Part shown: positions 13,867-22,278 of the stretch, piece after piece | How positions within the stretch are numbered: the stretch's first letter is position 1 | Layout: every line of letters begins with the position of its first letter | Source of the DNA: Bacteroidales bacterium | Lineage (GTDB): Bacteria; Bacteroidota; Bacteroidia; Bacteroidales; UBA932 | Direction of reading: 5' to 3' | Length of the DNA stretch: 38,322 nt | Assembly: GCA_017546585.1 (NCBI GenBank) | Contig: JAFYWC010000160.1 | Location: 1-38,322 of the forward strand | The notes under the pieces: model-generated | Told to the model about the DNA's origin: nothing | Databases searched by the model: none | What the model saw: only the letters and a program-made list of their open reading frames with translations | Program-made: the position numbers and the translations under genes

Positions 13867-14478
13867 CTAGAATGCGATTCCAAGCTTGAAACCGAGATTG
13901 TTCAGCCCCTCGATTCCGTAACTTTTGTTGGTATTTGTCGCATAACTGTAGTATGCCGCTACCTGAAATCCGAAATCCGCCTGATGGAATGGGAAGAATG
14001 TGAATCCCACCTCAGGTGACACATAGAATCCCCAGTTGTCATTGTTGTTGACAAATGTCGACATATATGTGCTCTGTGTAGAGTATTCAGCACCAACCTT
14101 TGCTTCAAAGTAAGGCTGGAACTCCTTATGCATAAAGCGGAGTCTCATAGTCGCGCCGAAAGGAACCTGATAGATCGAACGGTCAAGGTCGGTAGTCAAA
14201 GCCGCTCCGTTCTTGAGCTGATAGGTCTGCTTCGGAATGTACTCGTTGTTGGTTCCGAAACTTGCGAATCCACCGAATGCGATCATCGGAGAAATATAGT
14301 ATCCGGCTTCAGCATATGCACCATATCCCTGTGCGTTGGTGACAAAGTCATTGCCTACGGTACCGTTGAACTGCCATCCGCCATTGACATAATACCTCTT
14401 GCCCATCTGGGCGTTGGCTTCACCGGCAACAAAAAGCATCATTGCCGCGGCCATCAATATGTATATATACTTTTTCAT
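13867..14478 (-). CDS. Outer-membrane beta-barrel protein
   Basis: The 203-residue exported protein has a signal peptide (MKKYIYILMAAAMMLFVAG, cut after ANA) and alternating aromatic/glycine strands typical of small 8-stranded barrels. Examples are AYAEAGYYISPMIAFGGFAS and WGFYVSPEVGFTFFPF, ending in a strand with terminal Phe (LGFKLGIAF) as recognised by the BAM machinery. No specific substrate can be named. It is the last gene of a three-gene envelope operon with the DUF4136 lipoprotein and DUF4251 protein upstream (gap 43 bases) and a strong terminator downstream. Confidence 0.8.
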   Translation of the reverse strand: MKKYIYILMAAAMMLFVAGEANAQMGKRYYVNGGWQFNGTVGNDFVTNAQGYGAYAEAGYYISPMIAFGGFASFGTNNEYIPKQTYQLKNGAALTTDLDRSIYQVPFGATMRLRFMHKEFQPYFEAKVGAEYSTQSTYMSTFVNNNDNWGFYVSPEVGFTFFPFHQADFGFQVAAYYSYATNTNKSYGIEGLNNLGFKLGIAF

Positions 14479-14521
14479 ATCATCTGTTATTAATTCGTTT
14501 ATACCTTAAGTTGACACGGCA

Positions 14522-15163
14522 TTACTCTGTTCTCTTCAAATATGGAGACTGAGCAAAGGCCTGGTTGATGGCATCCTTCATTCTCGCCACATCATAAGAT
14601 GGTGTAGGGCCGGCAGGGCCGCCGATGTATACTGACCACACAACTTCAAGCTTGTTGTCAGCATTTCTGAGATTGGATTTAAGATCGACCATATCTGTGA
14701 GGAGAGCATTAGTGGTGAATGTGTAGTTCACTACTGAAGGATAATAGTATCCGTACCAGTTGCCCCAATAACCTGGAGCCCAGTAGCCGGGATAGCTCAA
14801 CCACCAATAAGGGTCATTGTAGTACTGCACATATCTCTCGGTCTTGATCATATATGTAAGCTGGATTCCAAGGTCTGCGTCAGGATTTGACGGAGTGTAG
14901 ATGTATCCAAGGTTTTCCATATTGGTCCTGTAGGCCTGAATAAGAGCCAATGCATTGTCTGACTGCGAATACACAGGCTTGTCGCTCTGTCCTATGATAA
15001 GCAGACTGTCAGCAATGTCGAAGGTCTGGTAGTCACTGAAGGTGACGTTGTCGCCAGGAGCGGTGTATACAAGATATTCATTGTCACTGTCCTGTGGTGT
15101 AGGCGCTTTATGGCAGGCTGCCGCCATAATTGCCAAAGCTGAAATAAAGAGAATCTTTTTCAT
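14522..15163 (-). CDS. DUF4136 lipoprotein
   Basis: The 213-residue protein has a lipoprotein signal (MKKILFISALAIMAAACHKA; lipobox AAAC, Cys17). The body has the DUF4136 pattern: YQTFDIADS (about 44-52), a repeat of the type GYIYTPSNPDADLGIQLTY in the middle, and a Tyr/Trp/Pro-rich stretch (YPGYWAPGYWGNWYGYYYP). It ends with a helical region close to DAINQAFAQSP. The family is common in Bacteroidota envelopes and has no established function. It lies 29 bases after the DUF4251 gene and in the same operon as the barrel protein. Confidence 0.85.
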   Translation of the reverse strand: MKKILFISALAIMAAACHKAPTPQDSDNEYLVYTAPGDNVTFSDYQTFDIADSLLIIGQSDKPVYSQSDNALALIQAYRTNMENLGYIYTPSNPDADLGIQLTYMIKTERYVQYYNDPYWWLSYPGYWAPGYWGNWYGYYYPSVVNYTFTTNALLTDMVDLKSNLRNADNKLEVVWSVYIGGPAGPTPSYDVARMKDAINQAFAQSPYLKRTE

Positions 15164-15192
15164 ATCTTTCTGTTTTGTTCGTTTGTAATTAT

Positions 15193-15822
15193 TTAGAGTG
15201 TACTTCCCTGGAATACTGTAGAGTTCTCATAAGGGACAATGTTTCCCTGAACCCATACTGTATTTGAATTGAAGTTAGGATAGACTGTGGCAGAAGCCTG
15301 GTTGGTGCCGAGATAAGTGTAGATCTCGATCTGGGCGTTGATGCCGATTCCGGTCACATTGAAGGACATATTCATATTTCCGTTCTTGTCGTGGCGGATC
15401 TGCAGACCTGAGATCGTACCCTGTACTGTCACGCCTCCCACTCCGTTAGGGCCTGAGGCGAAGTTGCTTGGAGATATCTGGACAACTGCTGTATTGCCTT
15501 TCACCGAGATGAAGTTGGTTGTCGAATTTACGAATACAGTAGTTCCGTTCCTGAACTGCACGGACTGAGCCTCGAGGACGAAATCCTGATTCATTACAGC
15601 CGCAGCAGCCTGCACTCCTGCGAGGGAATCCGCCAGGTCATTCAGCTGCCTGTCCGCTTCAGAACGGGCTCTGAAATCAGCCATATCCTTTTTCCAGGTC
15701 TCCATCATATCCTGCCTCTTGTCGGCACGACCATTGCGGCTGCCGCTCTGTGCAGATGTGTCGGGGGCAGCCAATGCCAACCCTGCGACTATAACCATAA
15801 AGGTCAGTAAAACTCTTTTCAT
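15193..15822 (-). CDS. DUF4251 exported protein
   Basis: The 209-residue protein has a signal peptide (MKRVLLTFMVIVAGLALAAP, cut near TSAQ). A charged helix (about 30-70) is followed by a beta-rich DUF4251 domain (about 82-205) with the characteristic FVLEAQSVQFRNG, NFISVKGNTAVVQI and GGVTVQGTISG segments. It is an envelope protein of unknown role, often next to lipoproteins. It is first in the leftward operon with the DUF4136 lipoprotein and the barrel. The start fits a normal signal peptide; a longer upstream reading has none. Confidence 0.85.
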   Translation of the reverse strand: MKRVLLTFMVIVAGLALAAPDTSAQSGSRNGRADKRQDMMETWKKDMADFRARSEADRQLNDLADSLAGVQAAAAVMNQDFVLEAQSVQFRNGTTVFVNSTTNFISVKGNTAVVQISPSNFASGPNGVGGVTVQGTISGLQIRHDKNGNMNMSFNVTGIGINAQIEIYTYLGTNQASATVYPNFNSNTVWVQGNIVPYENSTVFQGSTL

Positions 15823-15933
15823 ATCTATTTGTAATTTTTAATAGTTCAAAACCACCAAAGGCAAAGTACATACCAAAACGAAAAATGAAAAGGCGTGATT
15901 TTTGAAGACAGGGAGACCGAAAAACAGGTATAA

Positions 15934-16851
15934 ATGGAAAAGAAATTCTATATAAAATCCGCATTTGACGGGCTTAGGTTGTCATTGCTGGAGATCAGCG
16001 AGGGAGATTCGCCCCAGGGCACTATCCTGTTCATACACGGGCTTTGCGGATGTAAGGAAAGACACATTCCCGCAATGCGCCATTTCTGCGAAAAGGGGTT
16101 CAGATGCTTCGGTATGGACCTCAGAGGCCACGGCGACAGCATATATAAGGAGGAAGACAGAGGCTATACATACCAGGTCGGAAGCAAAGGAATGACTGAG
16201 GACATAAGGACTGTCATATCGTTCATAAAAAAGGAATTCCCAGTCTCTCCCCTCTTCATAGTCGCACACAGTATGGGCACGCTAGCCACAAGAGCGCTCC
16301 TGAAGACCGAAGACAAGGACATCGACGGCATCATATTATGCGGAAGCGTAAGCGACAGCATAATGAGCCGGGTCGCTCTATGGTTGACAGGCGCATTGGC
16401 GGCAATAGACAAAGGCAGAAGACGTTACCCTGCATTGCAGGAACTCACGACGGCCGCATACAACAGAAGGTTCAGAAAGGAAGGCAGACAGGCGTGGACC
16501 TGCTCGGACCCGGAGGTCAGGAAAGCGTTCACAGACGATCCGAGGTGCAACTTCACCCCGACCGTAGACTGCACGCTGACCCTATTGAAGATGATGAAGG
16601 AGACATACAGCAAGAAGGGCTGGAATGTTCACAATCCAGCCCTTCCGATACTTTTCATTTCAGGAGGAGACGACCCCTGCCTTATAAATCTCAAAAGGTT
16701 CCACCATTCGGCGGGTTTTATGAATACTGTAGGATACAACAACGTATCCAGCATCATATATCTAGGTATGCGCCACGAGGTCCTCAACGAAATCGGAAAA
16801 GAGGACATCTGGCAGGAGATCGAAGACTTTGTAGCCAATCGCGGAAACTGA
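15934..16851 (+). CDS. Alpha/beta hydrolase, lysophospholipase/monoglyceride-lipase type
   Basis: The 305-residue cytoplasmic hydrolase has the HG oxyanion motif in LFIHGLCG (about 32-39) and nucleophile elbow AHSMG (111-115, Ser113). The likely acid is in SGGDDP (about 248-253) and the histidine in GMRHE (about 283). A lid region around 150-200 suggests lipid or ester substrates, as in serine aminopeptidase S33 proteins. It reads divergently from the envelope operon and converges with the radical SAM gene eight bases downstream. The exact substrate is unknown. Confidence 0.8.
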   Translation: MEKKFYIKSAFDGLRLSLLEISEGDSPQGTILFIHGLCGCKERHIPAMRHFCEKGFRCFGMDLRGHGDSIYKEEDRGYTYQVGSKGMTEDIRTVISFIKKEFPVSPLFIVAHSMGTLATRALLKTEDKDIDGIILCGSVSDSIMSRVALWLTGALAAIDKGRRRYPALQELTTAAYNRRFRKEGRQAWTCSDPEVRKAFTDDPRCNFTPTVDCTLTLLKMMKETYSKKGWNVHNPALPILFISGGDDPCLINLKRFHHSAGFMNTVGYNNVSSIIYLGMRHEVLNEIGKEDIWQEIEDFVANRGN

Positions 16852-16858
16852 AACACCG

Positions 16859-17974
16859 CTACAACCTGTCGAGATGACAGAAGATCAGGTTGCCGTCCGA
16901 GTCTCTCAAATGCATAGCGCCGCCCTGGCACCAACGAAAATATTTGCAGTCGCGACAGGCATCCTTGTACATCCAACTGCGGTCGCGATATGGTTTGAAG
17001 CGATTCTTCCAGACATCCATAAAATCGTCTCCGTCGTAGATGTTGCCCTGAGTGTAGTCGGAACGTATGCTGGCACAGGCCGATATGCTTCCGTCGGCAA
17101 GAACGGAGCCGACCGTAATGCCGGCCTGGCAGGAGAAGAAGTTGTTTCTGACGTCGCCCTCGTAATCTCCCAGGAAGCCCTCACAGGCATATTCCGCATC
17201 GATCAGTCCCTCTTTCCTTGTTTCTTTTATGAACTGCATCAGCCTGCGAAACTCTTCCCTATCCATCTGCAGTTCAGGATATTGAGTCGCTCTTCCGACA
17301 GGGAATATTGTAAAGAGTCGCCAATGCTTTACTCCAAGACCGACCAGAAGTTCCTTGATTTCATTCAACTGCTCCAGGCTTCTCCTGTTCACACAAGTGA
17401 CCACATCGAAGGCAATCGCATCTGACGGAGCCAGTTTCGAAAAGCCGAGGCAAGGCTTTGATTCCTTCGCCGCAGCATTGAATCTGCACACCAGCGAAAT
17501 CGCCTCTGCAGCCCTCTTGTACGCTCCTTCTTTTCCTCTCATCCAATCGTGTACCTCTCCGATACCGTCAAGGCTGATTGTCATTCCGTGAATGCCAGCC
17601 TTGAGAAGGCCACGGAGCCTGTCCTCTGTCAGAAGCCAGCCGTTTGTGACAATTCCCCAGGCAATGCCCATATCATATATGGTCTTTCCGCAAGTTTCAA
17701 GGTCCTTCCTCACCAGAGGCTCGCCGCCTGTTATGTTCACGGTAAGCTTGGAAACGTCAGACTCACGCTTGATGCTCTCCAACACCTTCCTGAAATCTTC
17801 GAAAGGCATATCCTTTATCTTTGAACTCACCTTACAGTCGCTTCCGCAATGAATGCAGGCGAAGTTGCACCTCTGAGTACACTCCCAGAAGAGCTGAGAC
17901 AAAGGATAGCCAGAAGTCTGCATATCATACATTCTTCTGGCTATCTCCATTGCTATCTTTTTCCTGATGCCCAT
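16859..17974 (-). CDS. Radical SAM/SPASM protein of the rSAM-lipoprotein system
   Basis: The 371-residue radical SAM enzyme has the CNFACIHC cluster motif (Cys36, Cys40, Cys43), the downstream SAM-binding GGEP segment (about 83-86) and a C-terminal SPASM-like cysteine-rich end (CASIRSDY, CRDCKYFRWCQGG) for extra Fe-S clusters. SPASM enzymes modify peptides or proteins. It starts in TGATG overlap with a small lipoprotein gene containing the ECMYGQPHADF motif. That pairing matches the Bacteroidota rSAM/lipoprotein system catalogued as TIGR04133/TIGR04134 (from memory). The modification is unknown; the lipoprotein is the obvious candidate substrate. It ends eight bases from the converging hydrolase. 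Confidence 0.88.
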   Translation of the reverse strand: MGIRKKIAMEIARRMYDMQTSGYPLSQLFWECTQRCNFACIHCGSDCKVSSKIKDMPFEDFRKVLESIKRESDVSKLTVNITGGEPLVRKDLETCGKTIYDMGIAWGIVTNGWLLTEDRLRGLLKAGIHGMTISLDGIGEVHDWMRGKEGAYKRAAEAISLVCRFNAAAKESKPCLGFSKLAPSDAIAFDVVTCVNRRSLEQLNEIKELLVGLGVKHWRLFTIFPVGRATQYPELQMDREEFRRLMQFIKETRKEGLIDAEYACEGFLGDYEGDVRNNFFSCQAGITVGSVLADGSISACASIRSDYTQGNIYDGDDFMDVWKNRFKPYRDRSWMYKDACRDCKYFRWCQGGAMHLRDSDGNLIFCHLDRL

Positions 17975-18447
17975 CAGTTCTTTTTCTTAAGGGTTGCCTT
18001 GAACTCGGTTTCGTATCCTCCTGTATACCAACCGTCAGAATTCTTTACCTGCTTTGCCTCGAGATTGTTGATGACCTGTTCCTCGAATTCTCCTCCGTTC
18101 TCCTCTCCATCCACATCAATCAGAGTCACCACGATCTCTCCCGGCTTGCTGAAGGTCGTAGCCTTCCTCAATATCTGACCGTTATCATCGGTATAAAGAG
18201 TATCGCTGTAATCAAGCTGCGAATAATTGATGCCTGCGTGGTCGGTCCACTTATAATAGGCGTCAACAACTGTTTTGATTCCCTTCACAGGCTCCCCCGC
18301 TTCGTCTGTAACAGTACCTTTGACTGTAAAGTCTGCGTGTGGCTGGCCATACATACACTCCATTCCGCCATTATCGATGCCGTGACAAGAGCCGAAACCC
18401 AAAATCGTAAGTAAGCCTCCGAAAAGAGCTCTGAAAAAATTCTTCAT
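17974..18447 (-). CDS. Radical SAM-associated lipoprotein
   Basis: The 157-residue lipoprotein has the signal MKNFFRALFGGLLTILGFGS with Cys21 as likely lipidated residue (FGSC). The family-typical block ECMYGQPHADFTVKG (about 30-44) includes a second Cys. It leads into a carboxypeptidase-regulatory/Ig-like beta fold (VTDEAGEPVKGIKTVV), as in TonB-dependent receptor N-terminal extensions. It ends KKKN. Its stop overlaps the radical SAM start (TGATG at 17972-17976), so the two are translated together. Two overlapping palindromes lie in its leader (18471-18501). What the partner enzyme does to it is not known. Confidence 0.85.
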   Translation of the reverse strand: MKNFFRALFGGLLTILGFGSCHGIDNGGMECMYGQPHADFTVKGTVTDEAGEPVKGIKTVVDAYYKWTDHAGINYSQLDYSDTLYTDDNGQILRKATTFSKPGEIVVTLIDVDGEENGGEFEEQVINNLEAKQVKNSDGWYTGGYETEFKATLKKKN

Positions 18448-18470
18448 AACAATCCTTTTTAGAACCGTTT

Positions 18471-18510
18471 CATATGATGCGCAACATCATATGGATGTTG
18501 CACAAATATA
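18471..18510 (-). promoter_or_regulatory. Promoter and two overlapping palindromes of the rSAM lipoprotein operon
   Basis: The minus-strand -7 element TATATTTG lies at 18503-18510. Just downstream, CATATGATG (18471-18479) mirrors CATCATATG (18485-18493), and GCAACATC (18481-18488) mirrors GATGTTGC (18494-18501). The two hairpins share bases and cannot form together. They may be regulator sites at the transcription start or alternative leader structures. Confidence 0.6.
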
Positions 18511-18519
18511 GGAATTTTT

Positions 18520-20391
18520 TTACAGATATGCTTCCTCTACGACTTTTGCGCTGCGAGCGATGAAGTCGCTGAGTTCCTTGCCCTTGAGCATTCCGTTGGC
18601 AAGAAGCGCGAGGTCAGTGATCTGCTTGAGGATCTCGTTGCCGGAAGCGAACGCCTCAAGCGAGCTGTTATGCTCATCGCCAGACACTACTTCAGCCGCC
18701 TTGGCAGCAAGGATCTTCCCAACGAGAGGGTTCTCCATATTCACGATGATGTTGTACATCGCAGGCATCTCACCGTAGAAGTTCATTCCGCCGCCCATAG
18801 CAGACATCTCTCTGTAACGACGCATAAACTCGCTCTGAGTGATGAGGATAGGAGCCGCTGCAGCGCCAAGGTTCTCCGCCTCTACGTAATACTGGTTCTC
18901 CTTCGGAAGGACAGCCTTGAACATTGCAGAAAGATCATCCTGCTCTGCTTCAGAGAGTTCCGGCTTAGCCTTATCCTCCTTTGGAATGAGGTTGCCGATG
19001 CTGTCAGAGTCAACACGGGCGAAGCGTGCATTCTCGACCTTGTTCTCAAGAAGCTGGACGAAATGGCTGTCGAGATGACAATCCATCAGGAGCACATCAT
19101 ATCCCTTGTTCTTTGCAGCCTCGATGAACGAGTACTGGCTGTCAACATCTGTAGTATAGAGGAACACGACCTTGTTGTCCTTGTCAGTCTGCTCTCCCTC
19201 GATCGCCTTCTTGTAATCCTCGATGCTGAAGTACTTGCCGTCAGTATTCTTGAGGAGAGCGAATTTCATTGCCCTGTCACAGAACTTCTCGTCAGAGAGC
19301 ATACCGAACTCGATGAAGAGCTTGAGGTTGTCCCACTTCTCCTCGAGCTGCTGACGCTCGTTTCTGAAGATCTCGTCAAGACGGTCTGCCACCTTCTTTG
19401 TGATGTATGTAGAGATCTTCTTTACATTGGAATCACTCTGGAGATAGCTTCTTGAAACGTTCAACGGAATATCCGGTGAGTCGATCACGCCGTGGAGCAA
19501 TGTAAGGAACTCAGGAACGATGTTCTCCACAGAGTCTGTCACGAACATCTGGTTGCAATAAAGCTGGATCTTGTTGCGTGAGATCTCCACGTTGTTCTTG
19601 ATCTTAGGGAAGTAAAGAATACCTGTAAGATTGAACGGATAGTCCACATTGAGGTGGATATGGAACAAAGGCTCATCAGCCATCGGATAAAGCGCGCGAT
19701 AGAACTCCTTGTAGTCTTCCTCCTTGAGGTCTGAAGGCATTCTTGTCCAGAGCGGCTCCACCTTGTTGATCTGCTCCTCGCCGAAGAACACAGGCACTGG
19801 CATAAACTTGCAGTACTTATTCAACAGTCCAGAGATGCGGCCTTTCTCTGCGAACTCCTTCTCATCGTCAGAAATGTAGAGAGTGATGACAGTACCTCTG
19901 TCCTGCTTCTCGCACTCCTCCATATCATACTCAGGAGAGCCGTCGCAGCTCCACTTCACTGCCTTGGCACCTTCCTTCCACGAAAGTGTCTCGATAGTCA
20001 CCTTGTCAGCAACCATAAATGCAGAATAGAATCCGAGACCGAAGTGTCCGATGATGCTGTTGAGCTGGTCCTTGTATTTCTCGAGGAACTCGCCCGCACT
20101 TGAGAAAGCGATCTGGTTGATGTATCTGTCCACTTCCTCTGCAGTCATACCGATACCGTTGTCGACGATCTTGAGAGTCTTTGCAGCCTCATCAAGTTCC
20201 ACGCGCACAGCAAGTTCGCCGAGCTCGTCTGAAAAATCTCCAGATGCGGCAAGAGCCTTCATCTTCTGAGTCGCATCCACTGCATTAGCGACAAGTTCTC
20301 TAAGGAAGATCTCGTGATCCGAATAAAGGAATTTCTTGATTACCGGAAAAATGTTCTCGGTGGTTACTCCGATTTTACCTGTAGTTGCCAT
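18520..20391 (-). CDS. htpG: HtpG, Hsp90-family chaperone
   Basis: The 623-residue ATP-dependent chaperone has an N-terminal GHKL ATPase domain: FLRELVANAVDA (about 29-40, the Asn-binding box), DNGIGMT (about 77-83) and GHFGLGFYSAFM (about 115-126). A middle domain with NVSRSYLQSD follows, with a C-terminal dimerisation part. The length is typical for bacterial HtpG. It appears to be a single-gene unit, with no heat-shock repeat element recognised upstream. The terminator hairpin at 20449-20468 lies upstream of it but belongs to the preceding acyl-CoA ligase gene. Confidence 0.95.
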   Translation of the reverse strand: MATTGKIGVTTENIFPVIKKFLYSDHEIFLRELVANAVDATQKMKALAASGDFSDELGELAVRVELDEAAKTLKIVDNGIGMTAEEVDRYINQIAFSSAGEFLEKYKDQLNSIIGHFGLGFYSAFMVADKVTIETLSWKEGAKAVKWSCDGSPEYDMEECEKQDRGTVITLYISDDEKEFAEKGRISGLLNKYCKFMPVPVFFGEEQINKVEPLWTRMPSDLKEEDYKEFYRALYPMADEPLFHIHLNVDYPFNLTGILYFPKIKNNVEISRNKIQLYCNQMFVTDSVENIVPEFLTLLHGVIDSPDIPLNVSRSYLQSDSNVKKISTYITKKVADRLDEIFRNERQQLEEKWDNLKLFIEFGMLSDEKFCDRAMKFALLKNTDGKYFSIEDYKKAIEGEQTDKDNKVVFLYTTDVDSQYSFIEAAKNKGYDVLLMDCHLDSHFVQLLENKVENARFARVDSDSIGNLIPKEDKAKPELSEAEQDDLSAMFKAVLPKENQYYVEAENLGAAAAPILITQSEFMRRYREMSAMGGGMNFYGEMPAMYNIIVNMENPLVGKILAAKAAEVVSGDEHNSSLEAFASGNEILKQITDLALLANGMLKGKELSDFIARSAKVVEEAYL

Positions 20392-20448
20392 ATTTATATA
20401 TTTTTAACATTTCACATCAAGGCCCCTGTCACCATATGACATAAAAAA

Positions 20449-20468
20449 GGCCGCCCGAAAGGGCGACC
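20449..20468 (-). terminator. Terminator of the acyl-CoA ligase gene
   Basis: GGCCGCCC (20449-20456) and GGGCGACC (20461-20468) pair with one G-T wobble and a GAAA loop. On the minus strand the stem is followed by T6, at a proper distance after the stop at 20540. Confidence 0.8.
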
Positions 20469-20539
20469 TCATATAGTCAAATTATGTTCCAAGCCGAAAT
20501 ACTGACAAAAAGTCAGTCACACGGACATTTTCCGGAATC

Positions 20540-22171
20540 CTACTTGTACATAAATCTCTTGATAGACATCTTAGGAGTCTTCTCAAAAGGCTGGTCCATA
20601 TACTCCACAAGGTTGAGCTTGCTGTATGCAGGCATCGCCTTGTTCACCTCTGCCATAAGAACTGCCTTGTAAGCCTCGAGATCGACACCCTCAGACTTGG
20701 CCTTGTCAGCATCAACGTAAACGAGAGCCACGAGTCTTGGACCTCTGTCGACAACTACTGACTCGATAACGTATGGCTGGTTGTTAACCTCTGCCTCGAT
20801 CTCCTCAGGATAGATGTTCTGACCGTTTGCAGAAAGGATCATATTCTTGCTGCGGCCCTTGATGAAGATGTTGCCCTTCTTGTCAAGGAGTCCGAGGTCA
20901 CCTGTACGCATCCAGCCGTCCTCAGTGAACGCTGCTGCAGTAGCCTCCTCGTTCTTGTAATATCCGCTCATAAGGCTGATACCCTTTGCCTGGATCTCAC
21001 CTACCTTGTTGTATGGATCCTCTGAATCGATACGTACCTCAACTGAATCAACTGCCTTTCCGCAAGACTTTGACGCAAAGTCCCACCAATCCTCATATGC
21101 AAGGAGAGGAGCAGCCTCTGTCATACCGTAACCTACTGTGAAAGGAAGCTTGAACTTTCTGAACCACTTCTCCACCTCTGGGTTGAGAGCGGCACCACCC
21201 ATAACGATCTCACGCACCTTGCCACCGAACGCAGTCAGGAGTGTAGTGCGGATCTTCTTGAAGATAACCTGATTGAGACCAGGGATAGCGCAGATCACCT
21301 TCATTACAGGCTTGTTCACTACAGGAGCAACCTTGCTCTTGAAGATCTTCTCCATAACGAGAGGAACTGTGATCACGAGATATGGCTTCACCTCTGCCAT
21401 CGCTCCGAGAAGGAGAGCTGGAGTAGGAGTCTTTCCGAGGTAGTATACGGCAGCACCGTTACATACAGGATAGATGAGCTCGAACATCATTCCGTACATA
21501 TGCGCCATAGGGAGCATAGATACGAGCTGATCGCCAGGACCGCAAGGAAGTCTCTTCTGACCGAACGACACGTTCTCAGTCACGCACTCGTAACGGAGCA
21601 TAACGCCCTTAGGTGCACTAGTTGTTCCTGATGTATAGTTGATGATCGCAAGATCAGTGTCGTTATCTGTAGGGTATGAAACATTCTCTACCGAGAATCC
21701 GTCAGGATACTTTGCGTTGAAGAGGTTGTCGAGATCGTCGCAAGCTGCCTGGATCTTCTCATCTGCTGCATAAAGAAGCGAGAAGTCGCTTGAAGAGAAG
21801 ACTGCCTGAATAGTAGGCATCTTTGTAATATCGAGTTTGTTCCAGATATCAGTATCTGTGAGGAGAACCTTACTCTCCGAGTGGTCAACGAGAGAGTTGA
21901 CGCTCTCAGGATTGAAGTCAGCAAGGATAGGAACGAGAACCGCCTCGTATGTGTTCGCTGCAAAGAAAGTGATACCCCAACGTGCAGAGTTCTTTGCGCA
22001 GAGGGCTACCTTGTCTCCCTTCTTGAGACCTACCGCCTCGAAGAAGACGTGGAATCTTGCGATCTGAGTGGCAAGATCACCGAATGTAAATTTTTCACCT
22101 CTAAAGTTAGCGAGCGCTGTACCGTTCCAGTTGCTCTTGATTGTATTCTCCAATCGGGTAAAATAGTGCAT
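20540..22171 (-). CDS. Long-chain fatty acid-CoA ligase (AMP-forming)
   Basis: The 543-residue ANL-superfamily enzyme activates a carboxylic acid with ATP and joins it to CoA. The P-loop-like YTSGTTSAPKG lies at about 182-192, VGYGMTEAAP at about 341-350, the hinge-type DGWMRTGDLG at about 430-439, and a C-terminal Lys-containing segment (KTPKMSIKRF). The size and the KGRSKNMIL stretch fit long-chain FadD-like ligases rather than acetyl-CoA synthetase. ATG 22171 is chosen; the open reading upstream to 22258 has no family sequence and covers the promoter (TACTTTTG, 22200-22207). Divergent from the HAD gene. Confidence 0.85.
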   Translation of the reverse strand: MHYFTRLENTIKSNWNGTALANFRGEKFTFGDLATQIARFHVFFEAVGLKKGDKVALCAKNSARWGITFFAANTYEAVLVPILADFNPESVNSLVDHSESKVLLTDTDIWNKLDITKMPTIQAVFSSSDFSLLYAADEKIQAACDDLDNLFNAKYPDGFSVENVSYPTDNDTDLAIINYTSGTTSAPKGVMLRYECVTENVSFGQKRLPCGPGDQLVSMLPMAHMYGMMFELIYPVCNGAAVYYLGKTPTPALLLGAMAEVKPYLVITVPLVMEKIFKSKVAPVVNKPVMKVICAIPGLNQVIFKKIRTTLLTAFGGKVREIVMGGAALNPEVEKWFRKFKLPFTVGYGMTEAAPLLAYEDWWDFASKSCGKAVDSVEVRIDSEDPYNKVGEIQAKGISLMSGYYKNEEATAAAFTEDGWMRTGDLGLLDKKGNIFIKGRSKNMILSANGQNIYPEEIEAEVNNQPYVIESVVVDRGPRLVALVYVDADKAKSEGVDLEAYKAVLMAEVNKAMPAYSKLNLVEYMDQPFEKTPKMSIKRFMYK

Positions 22172-22278
22172 AGTTTTTTCTGTTTTGAAATTTCGGCCAC
22201 AAAAGTAGAAAAAATGGCCTACGCGCATATATATTTCATTATATTTGTGGTGAAACACCTATTTAAGTGGCGATTTTT

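Noticed and set aside
18670-19455. Long open frame (261 codons) opposite htpG
   Set aside because: It is a shadow of the highly conserved htpG coding frame, with no signal or family pattern.
22267-22278. GTG start for the HAD gene at 22267
   Set aside because: ATG at 22279 gives the usual distance to the DFDGT motif; the GTG adds only four residues with no support.
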